A stretch of 64,000 nt of DNA from Taklimakanibacter sp049323275. Lineage in GTDB: Bacteria; Pseudomonadota; Alphaproteobacteria; Rhizobiales; Aestuariivirgaceae. Positions within the stretch are counted from its first letter, which is position 1. Every line of letters starts with the position of its first letter. The notes under the pieces were generated by a model that saw only the letters and a list, made by a program, of their open reading frames with translations, did no database searches and was not told the origin of the DNA. A program made the translations under genes and the position numbers. This document shows, in pieces, positions 51,550 to 60,565 of the stretch. The stretch is taken from contig JBMOOM010000127.1 in assembly GCA_049323275.1 (NCBI GenBank), forward strand, positions 1 through 64,000, in the 5' to 3' direction.

Positions 51550-52008
51550 ATGAACCGGCTCGCTGCGATATTCCTGCTGCTCACGCTCTGGATCATTCCG
51601 GCACAGGCGGTGCAGCCGGACGAGATCCTGTCCGATCCGGGGCTAGAAGCGCGCGCCCGCGATCTGTCGGCGGGATTGCGCTGCCTCGTCTGCCAGAACC
51701 AGTCGATCGACGATTCGAATGCGCCGCTCGCCCGCGACCTGCGCATCCTGCTGCGCGAGCGCTTGAAGGCCGGCGACAGCGACGCCCAGGCGGTCGATTT
51801 CATCGTGGCGCGCTACGGTGATTACGTCCTGTTGCGCCCCCGCTTCAATGCCGCGACCTGGCTGCTATGGATCGGGCCATTCGCGCTGCTCGCGGCGGCG
51901 GCCGGTTTCCTGTTCGTGCGCCGGCGCAACAAGACGACTGTGGCGGAAGATGCGCTCGATGCCGTGGAGCGAGCGGAACTCGACCGCCTGCTGGATCGCC
52001 GCCCGTAA
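51550..52008 (+). CDS. ccmH: Cytochrome c maturation thioredoxin-like protein CcmH (CycL)
   Basis: A 152-residue protein with signal peptide (LAAIFLLLTLWIIPAQA), a periplasmic three-helix redox domain with Cys 45 and Cys 48 (LRCLVCQNQSIDDSNA), and one C-terminal membrane segment (about 104-123). It keeps apocytochrome CXXCH cysteines reduced for heme ligation. It begins 3 bases after ccmF. ccmA, B, C, D and G are not in the window, as in rhizobia where cycHJKL form their own locus. Confidence 0.94.
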   Translation: MNRLAAIFLLLTLWIIPAQAVQPDEILSDPGLEARARDLSAGLRCLVCQNQSIDDSNAPLARDLRILLRERLKAGDSDAQAVDFIVARYGDYVLLRPRFNAATWLLWIGPFALLAAAAGFLFVRRRNKTTVAEDALDAVERAELDRLLDRRP

Positions 52009-52151
52009 ATTTCCAGTCACATCAAAGTGAAACGGCGCCCAGGCCCCAAGTGCCCCGGATTACAGAAGATTCACATTGCAGAAAGGTCTCCGTAAGCCGG
52101 CGATACCTAGCTTAGCCTCATACAATTTTCTTGGGACACAGGAGACCCTCC

Positions 52152-53645
52152 ATGAATACGAGCACCAAGGTGCGCAACCGTGTGTTGGGCGCGATGGCCT
52201 TCGGCCTTCTTGCCGCGACGGCGCTTTCGGCCAACTTCGCGATCAATCCGGCCAAGCCGGTTCTGGCCGAGACGGCCCAGCAGGTGGCGCCGCAGGCAGG
52301 CTTCGCCGACCTCGCCGCCCGCGTGATGCCGGCAGTCGTCAGCGTCGAGGTCAATCTCGCCAATGTCGTCGACGACAGCGCCGGCGATGAAGGCCAGGAT
52401 GGGCCGGGCATGCCCAACCTGCCGCAGGACAGCCCGTTCCGCGACTTCTTCAACCAGTTCCCGCAGTTCCGCGACCAGTTCCCGCAGGCGCCGCGCCAGC
52501 CGCGCGGCGGCATCGCGCAGGGCTCGGGCTTCGTGATCTCGGCCGATGGCTATGCGGTCACCAACAACCATGTCGTCGGCAACGCCCAGAAGGTGTCGGT
52601 GAAGTTCAGCGACGGCCAGCAATATGACGCCAAGGTGATCGGAACCGATCCGAAGACCGATCTCGCTCTGATCAAGATCGAAGGCGGCAAGAACTTCACC
52701 TTCGTGAAGTTCTCCCAGAAGGAACCGCGCGTCGGCGACTGGGTGATGGCGGTCGGCAATCCCTTCGGCCTCGGCGGCACGGTCACCAGCGGCATCATCT
52801 CGGCCCGCGGCCGCGATATCGGCTCCGGCCCCTATGACGACTTCCTGCAGATCGACGCGTCGATCAACAAGGGCAATTCCGGCGGCCCGGCCTTCAATCT
52901 CGACGGCGACGTGGTCGGCATCAACACCGCCATCTACTCGCCCTCGGGCGGCAGCGTCGGCATCGGCTTCGCCATTCCGGCGGCCACCGCCCAGGACGTG
53001 ATCGCCAGCCTGAAGGACAATGGCAAGGTGACCCGCGGCTGGCTCGGCGTGCAGATCCAGCCGGTGACCGACGACATCGCCGAAGGCCTGAACCTGACCG
53101 ACAAGAAGGGCGCGCTCGTCGCCGATGTGACGGACAAGTCTCCCGCCCTCGCCGCCGGCATCAAGACGGGCGACACGATCGTCAAGGTCGGCAATGACGA
53201 GATCACCGATCCGCGCGATCTCGCCAAGAAGGTGGCCCGCTACGCCCCCGGCAAGTCGGTCGATGTGACGATCATCCGCGGCGGCAAGAGCATGGTCGTC
53301 CCGGTCGAGCTCGGCAAGATGCCTGGCGAGAAGCAGGAATTGGCCAGCGCTGAAACGGCCTCTCCGGAGCGCGGCCTGGCCGAGCTCGGCGTGCGCCTGG
53401 CGCCCGCCGAGGACGGCGCCGGCGTCAAGGTGATCGACGTCAAGCCGGGCAGCGCGGCCGAAGACCGCGGCATTCGCGCCGGCGACGTGATCCTCGAAGT
53501 GGCCGGCCAGGAAGTGCATGAGCCCTCCGACGTCAAGACGGCCCTCCAGGCCGCGGCGAAGAGCTCGAGCAAGCAGGTCGTGATGCTGATCCGGTCGGGT
53601 GACAATCAGCGTTTCGTCGCTCTGCCGGGCGCCGGCAAGGGCTGA
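52152..53645 (+). CDS. degP: DegP/HtrA-type periplasmic serine protease
   Basis: A 497-residue Do-family endopeptidase for misfolded envelope proteins. A signal peptide covers about residues 1-40. The trypsin-like domain has His 140 (TNNHVVGN), Asp 170 (KTDLALIK) and Ser 243 (GNSGGPAF). The LA loop is rich in Phe, Gln and Pro (residues 95-118). Two PDZ domains follow at about 290-380 and 395-490. ATG 52152 has AGGAGA nearby upstream. The position between the ccm genes and a two-component pair matches the order I recall in rhizobia. Two stem-loops lie downstream. Confidence 0.95.
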   Translation: MNTSTKVRNRVLGAMAFGLLAATALSANFAINPAKPVLAETAQQVAPQAGFADLAARVMPAVVSVEVNLANVVDDSAGDEGQDGPGMPNLPQDSPFRDFFNQFPQFRDQFPQAPRQPRGGIAQGSGFVISADGYAVTNNHVVGNAQKVSVKFSDGQQYDAKVIGTDPKTDLALIKIEGGKNFTFVKFSQKEPRVGDWVMAVGNPFGLGGTVTSGIISARGRDIGSGPYDDFLQIDASINKGNSGGPAFNLDGDVVGINTAIYSPSGGSVGIGFAIPAATAQDVIASLKDNGKVTRGWLGVQIQPVTDDIAEGLNLTDKKGALVADVTDKSPALAAGIKTGDTIVKVGNDEITDPRDLAKKVARYAPGKSVDVTIIRGGKSMVVPVELGKMPGEKQELASAETASPERGLAELGVRLAPAEDGAGVKVIDVKPGSAAEDRGIRAGDVILEVAGQEVHEPSDVKTALQAAAKSSSKQVVMLIRSGDNQRFVALPGAGKG

Positions 53646-53676
53646 AGCAGAGTTGGCGTCTCGTGCGATGCTTGAG

Positions 53677-53709
53677 TGTCACACATCTCTCCCCCGCTCC
53701 CGTGTGACA
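53677..53709 (+). repeat. Inverted repeat after degP
   Basis: TGTCACA at 53677-53683 and TGTGACA at 53703-53709 are perfect inverted copies with a pyrimidine-rich 19-base spacer, between degP and the response regulator. It may be an RNA structure, or an operator for the downstream regulator. Confidence 0.4.
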
Positions 53710-53718
53710 TTCCAGGTG

Positions 53719-53746
53719 GCGGAGGCAGGGTTCCCCCTGCCTCCGC
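53719..53746 (+). terminator. Stem-loop, probable degP transcript end
   Basis: Perfect 12-base arms GCGGAGGCAGGG and CCCTGCCTCCGC around TTCC. No T-run follows, so it may be a processing or stability structure rather than a factor-independent terminator. Confidence 0.55.
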
Positions 53747-53802
53747 AGCCGGCAGTTCAAGGAAAATGAAAGCAGAGAGGGGCTTTTCCTGAGGAAAAAG
53801 TC

Positions 53803-54537
53803 ATGCAACTTATGACCAGCAGCCACACCAAGCCAACCACAGCCGGTAACGATCTGGAAACCATGCGCATCCTGGTGATCGAGGATGATCGAGAAGCCGC
53901 CACCTGGCTCCTGAAAGGGCTCGCCGAGAGCGGCCATGTCGCCGACCACGCCGCCGATGGCGAGGAGGGCCTGGCGCTGGCGCGCGAGCGGGTTCACGAC
54001 GTGCTGATCGTCGACCGCATGCTGCCCAAGCTCGACGGCCTCACCATCATCCAGACCTTGCGCGCCGAAGGCGTCGCCGCGCCGGTGCTCATCCTGAGCG
54101 CGCTCGGCGATGTCGACGAGCGGGTCAAGGGCCTCCGCGCTGGCGGCGACGACTATCTCGCCAAGCCTTACGCTTTTTCCGAGCTGCTCGCCCGCATCGA
54201 GGGCCTGTCGCGCCGGCGCCACCAGGGCCCTCAGCAGACCCGGCTCAAGGCCGGCGATCTCGAAATGGACCTCCTGACGCGGACCGTGACGCGCTCCGGC
54301 CGGCCGATCATCCTGCAGCCGCGCGAGTTCAAGCTGCTCGAATATCTCATGCGCAATGCCGGTCATGTCGTGACGCGCACCATGCTGCTCGAAAATGTCT
54401 GGGACTATCATTTCGACCCGCAGACCAACGTCATCGACGTCCATGTGTCGCGCCTGCGCGCCAAGATCGACAAGGGCTTCGACGAGCCGATCCTGCAGAC
54501 GGTGCGCGGCGCGGGCTATATGATCCGATTGGCATAG
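53803..54537 (+). CDS. OmpR-family response regulator
   Basis: A 244-residue regulator. The receiver has phospho-acceptor Asp 71 (LIVDRMLP) and the KPYAF switch region; the winged-helix domain covers about 145-240 (PREFKLLEYLMRNAGHVV, then FDPQTNVIDVHVSRLR). Residues 1-20 precede the usual receiver start MRILVIEDD, whose ATG is at 53863; I keep 53803 because GAGGA lies 7 bases upstream. The gene follows degP and precedes its kinase by 34 bases. A role in the envelope stress response is suggested by context only. Confidence 0.92.
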   Translation: MQLMTSSHTKPTTAGNDLETMRILVIEDDREAATWLLKGLAESGHVADHAADGEEGLALARERVHDVLIVDRMLPKLDGLTIIQTLRAEGVAAPVLILSALGDVDERVKGLRAGGDDYLAKPYAFSELLARIEGLSRRRHQGPQQTRLKAGDLEMDLLTRTVTRSGRPIILQPREFKLLEYLMRNAGHVVTRTMLLENVWDYHFDPQTNVIDVHVSRLRAKIDKGFDEPILQTVRGAGYMIRLA

Positions 54538-54571
54538 TGCTCAGGGGACCCTCGCGCGCTATCATGACGCC

Positions 54572-55990
54572 ATGAGCCCGCCATCAGAGCAGTCGAATCA
54601 TTCGAGCTACTGGAAGCTTTTCCATACCTCGACCTTCCGGCTGTCGGCGGTCTATCTGATCGTCTTCATCCTGTCGGTGGGGGCGATCCTCGCCTACATC
54701 TATTGGAACACGGCGGGGCTTCTGGAGCGCCAGACCGACGAGACGATCCGCGCCGAGGTGCAGGGCCTCGCCGACCAGTACCGCATCCGCGGCCTCGACG
54801 GCGTCCTCGACACGGTGCGCCGGCGCTCGAGCGACGATTCGGGCTCGATCTATCTGCTCACCACGCCGGAAGGCGTTCGCATGGCCGGCAATCTCGTCTC
54901 GGTGCCGGACGAGATCGCCATCGAGGATTCCGGCTGGACCGAGTTTCCCTTCAACGTGAAGACCAGCACCGGCACCGAGCCGCATCGCGCCCGCGCTTAT
55001 TACACCGAGCTGCCCGGCGAGAATGTCCTGGTGGTCGGCCGCGACATCGAGGACATGCGGCAATTCGCGACCATCATCCGCAACACCCTGATCACCGGCA
55101 CGCTCATCGCCCTGGCGCTGGGCATCGGCGGCGGCCTCCTGACCAGCCGCAACTTCCTGCGCCGCGTCGACGCCATCACCGACGCCAGCCGCTCGATCAT
55201 GCAGGGCGATCTCTCCGGCCGCATGCCGGTGCAGGGCACCGGCGACGAGCTCGACCGCCTGGCCTCCTCGCTCAACCAGATGCTCGACCAGATCGAGCGG
55301 CTGATGCGCGGCATGCAGGAAGTATCGAGCAATGTGGCGCATGATCTGAGGACGCCTTTGACGCGCATCAAGGCGCGCGCCGAATCGGCGCTGCGCTCCG
55401 GCGCCGAGGGTGACTTCAAGGCGGCGCTCGAGCAGACGATCGATGAATCCGACCGCCTGCTGCAGACCTTCAACGCGCTGCTGTCGATCGCCAAGGCGGA
55501 ATCGGGCCAGTCGCGCGAGGGCCTGCAGCCGGTCGACGCCGCCGTCATCCTGAATGAGGTGGCGGAGCTCTACGAGCCCTTCGCCGAGGACCAGGGCGGC
55601 AGTCTCAAGACCGAGATCTCGGGCGAGCTCAATGTACGCGCCAACCGCCAGCTGCTCGCCCAGGCGATCAGCAACCTGGTCGACAACGCGCTCAAATACG
55701 GCGAGTCGCCCGCGAGCGGCACCCCGGAGATCCACGTCACCGGCGGCATCGAAGGTGACGAAGCGGTGATCACCGTCAGCGACCGCGGCCGCGGTGTCGC
55801 GCCGGAGGACCGCCTGCACGTGCTGGAGCGTTTCGTCAGGCTCGATGAAAGCCGCTCGCGTCCCGGCAACGGTCTGGGATTGAGCCTCGTCGCCGGCGTC
55901 ATGAAGCTGCATGACGGCCGGGTGATGCTGGAGGACAACGGACCCGGCCTCAAGGTGAAGCTGGTCCTGCCGCGCCTCCAAGCGGCCTGA
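54572..55990 (+). CDS. Sensor histidine kinase
   Basis: A 472-residue membrane kinase. Membrane segments are at about 24-43 and 170-191, with a periplasmic domain between them (LYLL-type strand SIYLLTTPEG and YYTELPGENVLVVGRDI). HAMP spans about 192-245. The H-box NVAHDLRTPLTRIK has the acceptor His 257; the ATPase domain has NLVDNALKYGE, DRGRGVAPED and GNGLGLSLV. It is paired with the regulator upstream. The signal is unknown. Confidence 0.92.
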   Translation: MSPPSEQSNHSSYWKLFHTSTFRLSAVYLIVFILSVGAILAYIYWNTAGLLERQTDETIRAEVQGLADQYRIRGLDGVLDTVRRRSSDDSGSIYLLTTPEGVRMAGNLVSVPDEIAIEDSGWTEFPFNVKTSTGTEPHRARAYYTELPGENVLVVGRDIEDMRQFATIIRNTLITGTLIALALGIGGGLLTSRNFLRRVDAITDASRSIMQGDLSGRMPVQGTGDELDRLASSLNQMLDQIERLMRGMQEVSSNVAHDLRTPLTRIKARAESALRSGAEGDFKAALEQTIDESDRLLQTFNALLSIAKAESGQSREGLQPVDAAVILNEVAELYEPFAEDQGGSLKTEISGELNVRANRQLLAQAISNLVDNALKYGESPASGTPEIHVTGGIEGDEAVITVSDRGRGVAPEDRLHVLERFVRLDESRSRPGNGLGLSLVAGVMKLHDGRVMLEDNGPGLKVKLVLPRLQAA

Positions 55991-56052
55991 GGCTTTACAT
56001 CCCGGCGAAAGTCTCTAGAAAGCGCCTCCCCGCGAAAATGGAGGAGGTGATG

Positions 56053-56844
56053 ATGGAGCGCAGCGACGTTGCGAAACATTGGGAAGCCAATGCCGAAACC
56101 TGGACGCGGCATGCCCGCGCCGGCTACGACGTCTATCGGGATGCCCTGAACACGCCGGCCTTTCTGGCGATGCTGCCCGATATCGACGGGCTCTCGGGTC
56201 TCGACGTCGCCTGCGGCGAGGGCTCCAATACGCGCCAGCTCGCGCGCCGCGGCGCCAGGATGCAGGCGATCGACATCGCGCCGACCTTCATCCGCCATGC
56301 CCGGGAAGCGGAGGCGAAGGATCCGCTCGGCATCACCTTCCAATATGGCGACGGCATGGACATTCCCTTCGCCGATGCGCGCTTCGATTTCGTCACCTCC
56401 TTCATGGCGCTGATGGACATGCCGGACCAGGGCAGGGTGCTAAGCGAGATCGCGCGGGTGCTGCGGCCCGGCGGCTTCCTGCAGTTCTCCATCCTGCATC
56501 CCTGCTTCGTGCCGCCTTACCGCAAGACCCTGCGCGAGCCGGACGGAACGGTGCGTGCCGTCGAGGTCGCCGGCTATTTCGACGCCATCGACGGCGAGGT
56601 CGAGCGCTGGTGGTTCTCCTCCGCGCCGAAGGAGGAGCGCGACAAGGTCGAGGCCTTCGCCGTGCCGCGCTTCCATCGCACCTTGAGCCAGTGGGTGAGC
56701 TTCATCCGCGGCGCCGGCCTGATCATCGAGGAGCTGGGCGAGCCCTGCGCCGATCCGGCGACGGCCGCCGCCCATCCGACCGTGGCCGACACCCGCGTCG
56801 CCCCGATCTTTCTGCATTTCCGCGTACGGAAGCCGATTGCTTAA
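56053..56844 (+). CDS. Class I SAM-dependent methyltransferase
   Basis: A 263-residue cytoplasmic enzyme of the Methyltransf_11 type. Motif I is LDVACGEGSNTRQLA, the acidic motif II is AIDIAP, and the post-motif region is VLRPGGFLQFSILHP. The acceptor is unknown. I choose ATG 56053 because a strong GGAGGAGG Shine-Dalgarno (56040-56047) lies just before it; ATG 56050 and 56038 are also in frame, but the latter would lie before the ribosome site. The gene separates the kinase from glnE, which I remember as adjacent in S. meliloti, so it may be an insertion in this lineage. Confidence 0.85.
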   Translation: MERSDVAKHWEANAETWTRHARAGYDVYRDALNTPAFLAMLPDIDGLSGLDVACGEGSNTRQLARRGARMQAIDIAPTFIRHAREAEAKDPLGITFQYGDGMDIPFADARFDFVTSFMALMDMPDQGRVLSEIARVLRPGGFLQFSILHPCFVPPYRKTLREPDGTVRAVEVAGYFDAIDGEVERWWFSSAPKEERDKVEAFAVPRFHRTLSQWVSFIRGAGLIIEELGEPCADPATAAAHPTVADTRVAPIFLHFRVRKPIA

Positions 56845-56871
56845 AGTTTGCAAGACGGAAATCCATCCAAC

Positions 56872-57025
56872 TTTCCCCCTCTCCCGTCCGCAGGATGGGA
56901 GAGGGTGGCCGAAGGCCGGGTGAGGGCTCTTTCTCGGAAGAGCGCACTCAGCATGTTGCGAGGAAGAGCCCTCATCCGCGCTTCGCGCACCTTCTCCCAT
57001 TGCTTCGCAACGGGAGAAGGGGAAA
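56872..57025. repeat. Palindromic intergenic repeat element
   Basis: A 154-base imperfect inverted repeat between the methyltransferase gene and glnE. The outer ends read TTTCCCC and GGGGAAA; each arm, about 60 bases, carries a smaller hairpin (CTCTCCCGTCC with GGATGGGAGAG; CTTCTCCCATTGC with GCAACGGGAGAAG) and a GTGAGGGCTCTT or AAGAGCCCTCAT core. It resembles the dispersed palindromic elements of rhizobial genomes. Other copies would have to be sought outside the window. Confidence 0.8.
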
Positions 57026-57089
57026 CCTTGTGGGAGCGCCTTCGCTTCAAATAGCTGCACAGACAATTTCTCTGCGCTAGAAGGGCTCC

Positions 57090-59966
57090 ATGACCGAAGC
57101 CCTCGCCGATCTTCCGCCGCCTCTGGACCAGGACTGTGTCGACCGCGCCTGGGCGGATCTGCGCCGCGAGGGGGCGGAGCTGGCGCCGCTCGAGGCTAAG
57201 CGTCCGCTCGTCGATGCGGTCTTCGGCGGCTCGCCCTTTCTGCGCGATCTCATCCTGCGCGATCCGGGCTTCGCCGCGCGGGCGCTGGCGACCGAGCCCG
57301 ATCGCCTTCTGGCGGAGCTCATCGACGGCCTCGGCGCCGAGGCCGGGGACGAGGCGGAGATGCGCCGGCTGCTGCGCCGGACGCGGGCGCGCGCCGCGCT
57401 CACCATCGCGCTCGCCGATCTGAGCGGCGCCTGGCCGCTCGACCAGGTGACGGACGCCTTGACCCGCTTCGCCGAGGCCGAGCTCGATGCCGCGGTCGAA
57501 TGGCTGCTCGCCGACGGCCGCCGCGCCGGCAAGCTCTTGTCGGCCAAGGCCGAGGAGTCCGGCTACACCATTCTCGGCATGGGCAAGTTCGGCGCCCATG
57601 AGCTCAATTATTCGAGCGATATCGATCTCATCGTCCTCTACGACCCGCAAACCGCGCGGCTCGCCGACGGCGTCGACCCTTCGACCTTCTTCGTGCGCCT
57701 CACCAAGAGGCTGGTGGTGCTGCTGCAGGACGTGACCGAGGACGGCTATGCCTTCCGCGTCGATCTGCGATTGCGGCCTGATCCGCGCGCGACTCAGATC
57801 GCCATCTCGATCGAGGCGGCGGCGATCTATTACGAGAATATGGGCCAGAACTGGGAGCGCGCCGCGATGATCAAGGCGCGCCCCGTCGCCGGCGATCGGG
57901 CGCTCGGCGCCGAATTCCTCACGCGGCTCGTTCCCTATATCTGGCGCAAATATCTCGACTTCGCGGCGATCGCCGACGTCCAGTCTCTCAAGCGCCAGAT
58001 CCATGCGGTGAAGGGCCATGGCACGATCGCGGTGCTCGGCCACAACATCAAGCTCGGCCGCGGCGGCATCCGCGAGATCGAGTTCTTCGTGCAGACGCAG
58101 CAGCTCATCGCCGGCGGGCGCAATCCCAAGCTGCGCGGCCGCCGCACCGTCGACATGCTGGCCGGACTCGCCGAGGCGAAATGGATCTCAGCCGAAGCGG
58201 CCGCCGAGCTGAGCCAGGCCTACCGGTTCCTGCGCACCATCGAGCACCGTATCCAGATGGTGGCCGACGAGCAGACCCATTCGCTGCCCGAGGGTGAGGA
58301 AGCCTTCGCGCGCCTGGCGCGGTTCTCGGGCTTCGCCGACGCGGCCGCCTTCGAGGCCAGGCTGCGCGCCACTTTCGAGCTGGTGCAGAGCCATTATGCG
58401 GCGCTGTTCAAGGATGCCGAGGATCTCGGCACCGAGGCCGGCAGCCTGGTCTTCACCGGCGGCGAGGATGACCCCGAGACGCTCGAGACCTTGACCCGCA
58501 TGGGCTTCAGGCGCGCGAGCGAGATCGCCGCGATGATCCGGAGCTGGCATTTCGGCCGCTATTCGGCGACCCGCAGCGCCAGGGCCCGCGAGCTCCTGAC
58601 CGAGATCATGCCGGCGCTCTTGACCTCGCTCGCCAAGAGCGGCGACGCCGACCAGGCCTTCATCGCCTTCGACCGCTTCCTCGCCGGCCTGCCGGCGGGC
58701 GTGCAGCTCTTCTCGCTGCTCAAGTCCAATCCGGGCCTGCTCGATCTCATCGGCACCATCCTGGGCACGGCGCCGCGTCTCGCCCAGGAATTGAGCCATC
58801 GGCCCAAGGTGCTCGACGCGGTGCTCGATCCGGGCTTCTTCGGCGCGCTGCCCCGGGCGCCCGAGATCGCGAGCCTCGTCGCGGCGGCGACCCCGGCCGG
58901 AACCCCGATCGACGAGGCGATCGACCGGGTGCGCGTCGTCGCCAAGGAGCAGGCCTTCCGCATCGGCGTGCGCATCCTCTCGGAAACCGTGAGCGCGGCG
59001 GAAGCGGGCGGCGCCTTTTCCGATCTGGCCGATGTCGTGCTGGGCCGCCTGCATGAAGCGGTGACCGCCGACATGGCCGAGCGTCACGGCCGGGTTCCCG
59101 GCGGGCGCAGCGCCATCATCGCCATGGGCAAGCTCGGCGGGCGCGAGATGACGGCGGGCTCCGATCTCGATCTCATCCTCATCTTCGACCACGACCCGGA
59201 TGCCGAGGCCTCGGACGGCGCGCGTCCGCTCGCCGCCGGACAGTATTTTGCCCGTCTCACTCAGCGCTTCATCTCGGCCGTCACGGCGCCGACCGCCGAG
59301 GGCGTGCTCTATGAAGTGGACATGCGGCTTCGGCCCTCCGGCAACAAGGGGCCGGTGGCGACGAGCCTCGCGAGCTTCACCGATTATCACCGCCACCAGG
59401 CCTGGACCTGGGAAAGCCTGGCCCTGACCCGGGCGCGCGTCGTGGCGGGCGATCCGGGCCTTGCCGAGGAGCTCAGGCAGGTGATCGCCGAGGCCCTCTC
59501 GAAGCCCCGCGACGGGGCGAAGATCCTCGCCGATGTGGTGGATATGCGCCGGCTGATGCTCAAGGAGAACCCGCCCTATGGCCTGTGGGACATCAAGCGG
59601 GCGCAAGGCGGCCTCGTCGATATCGAGTTCATCGCCCAGTATCTGCAGATCGCGCATGCCCATGCGGAGCCGCGCGTCCTCGCCGTCACCACCTTGCGGG
59701 CGCTCGAGCGGCTGGTGCAGACGGGCCGCCTCGGCGAGACCCAGGGCAGCCGGCTCAAGGCCGCGTGCCTCGTCTATCAGCGCCTGACTCAGGTGTTGCG
59801 CCTCTGCGTCAGCGGTCCCTATGACCCCAAGGAGGCGCCGGCGGGCCTCAACCGTCTCGTCGCCTCGGCCTCGGCCATGCCCGACATCGCCTCCGCCGAG
59901 GCGCTCATCGCCGAGACGCAAGCCCAGGTGGCGGAACTGTTTTCCCGTCTCGTCGGACCCTTGTGA
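57090..59966 (+). CDS. glnE: Bifunctional glutamine synthetase adenylyltransferase/deadenylylase
   Basis: A 958-residue enzyme that switches glutamine synthetase off by adenylylation and on by deadenylylation in response to PII and glutamine. The N-terminal deadenylylase domain has GMGKFGAHELNYSSDIDL with Asp 177 and Asp 179; the C-terminal adenylyltransferase domain has AMGKLGGREMTAGSDLDL with Asp 692 and Asp 694; both are nucleotidyltransferase GSxxDxD-like sites. RGGIREIEFFVQ lies in the first domain and GLVDIEFIAQ in the second. Length is normal. It begins 65 bases after the palindromic repeat. A hairpin with T-rich tail follows the stop. Confidence 0.95.
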   Translation: MTEALADLPPPLDQDCVDRAWADLRREGAELAPLEAKRPLVDAVFGGSPFLRDLILRDPGFAARALATEPDRLLAELIDGLGAEAGDEAEMRRLLRRTRARAALTIALADLSGAWPLDQVTDALTRFAEAELDAAVEWLLADGRRAGKLLSAKAEESGYTILGMGKFGAHELNYSSDIDLIVLYDPQTARLADGVDPSTFFVRLTKRLVVLLQDVTEDGYAFRVDLRLRPDPRATQIAISIEAAAIYYENMGQNWERAAMIKARPVAGDRALGAEFLTRLVPYIWRKYLDFAAIADVQSLKRQIHAVKGHGTIAVLGHNIKLGRGGIREIEFFVQTQQLIAGGRNPKLRGRRTVDMLAGLAEAKWISAEAAAELSQAYRFLRTIEHRIQMVADEQTHSLPEGEEAFARLARFSGFADAAAFEARLRATFELVQSHYAALFKDAEDLGTEAGSLVFTGGEDDPETLETLTRMGFRRASEIAAMIRSWHFGRYSATRSARARELLTEIMPALLTSLAKSGDADQAFIAFDRFLAGLPAGVQLFSLLKSNPGLLDLIGTILGTAPRLAQELSHRPKVLDAVLDPGFFGALPRAPEIASLVAAATPAGTPIDEAIDRVRVVAKEQAFRIGVRILSETVSAAEAGGAFSDLADVVLGRLHEAVTADMAERHGRVPGGRSAIIAMGKLGGREMTAGSDLDLILIFDHDPDAEASDGARPLAAGQYFARLTQRFISAVTAPTAEGVLYEVDMRLRPSGNKGPVATSLASFTDYHRHQAWTWESLALTRARVVAGDPGLAEELRQVIAEALSKPRDGAKILADVVDMRRLMLKENPPYGLWDIKRAQGGLVDIEFIAQYLQIAHAHAEPRVLAVTTLRALERLVQTGRLGETQGSRLKAACLVYQRLTQVLRLCVSGPYDPKEAPAGLNRLVASASAMPDIASAEALIAETQAQVAELFSRLVGPL

Positions 59967-59985
59967 AATTCTGTGGGAGTCCCGC

Positions 59986-60018
59986 GACGGAAATCCGACG
60001 GGCGTTCCGTCTTTGTTT
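59986..60018 (+). terminator. Probable glnE terminator
   Basis: Arms GACGGAA and TTCCGTC with a 12-base loop, followed by TTTGTTT, 20 bases after the glnE stop. Confidence 0.5.
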
Positions 60019-60056
60019 CGGGAGCTGATTCCCAGGCACAATAGTGGAGATCTGAA

Positions 60057-60506
60057 ATGACGACGAACGCAACGTCTGTTGCGGCGATGGCCGCGCTCAT
60101 CCTGATGGGAGCCGCAGGCATGGCTCTGGCGACCGAGCCGACCTTGCCGCGGGGCGAGCGCGCCTTCCAGCGCCTCGATGCCGACAGCGACGGCAAGGTC
60201 ACCGTAAACGAGCTGAAGCCCAAGGCGCTCAAGCGTTTCCTGCGTCTCGACGACGACCAGAACGGCACCGTCACCACCGCCGAGATCGACGGCTGGCTGA
60301 AGCGCGGCCTCGAAAGGCGCAAGGAGCGGATGCTCGGCCGGCTCGACCAGAACAAGGATGGAAGCGTGACACGCGACGAGGTTGACGCCTATATCGATGC
60401 TCTGTTCAATGGCGCCGATGGCGACAAGGATGGCAGCCTGACGCTGGCGGAGATTCGCGAGAACTCCCAGAGGCGGTCGAGGCAGCGCGACGCCAGGAGC
60501 AATTGA
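60057..60506 (+). CDS. Exported EF-hand protein (four calcium-binding loops)
   Basis: A 149-residue secreted or periplasmic protein. Signal peptide: VAAMAALILMGAAGMALA (residues 8-25). Four canonical 12-residue EF loops begin with Asp and end with Glu at 41-52, 65-76, 97-108 and 121-132, all with Gly at position 6. Calcium binding is thus likely; the partner is unknown. The tail is Arg/Gln rich. TGGAGA precedes the ATG. The ECF sigma operon begins 59 bases downstream, so cotranscription is possible, and regulation by that sigma factor should be considered. Confidence 0.88.
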   Translation: MTTNATSVAAMAALILMGAAGMALATEPTLPRGERAFQRLDADSDGKVTVNELKPKALKRFLRLDDDQNGTVTTAEIDGWLKRGLERRKERMLGRLDQNKDGSVTRDEVDAYIDALFNGADGDKDGSLTLAEIRENSQRRSRQRDARSN

Positions 60507-60565
60507 CCCATGGGCCGGCGCCGCAGCGCAGTTGCGGGCCTTGCTAAAGGAAGCGACCCGAAGAC

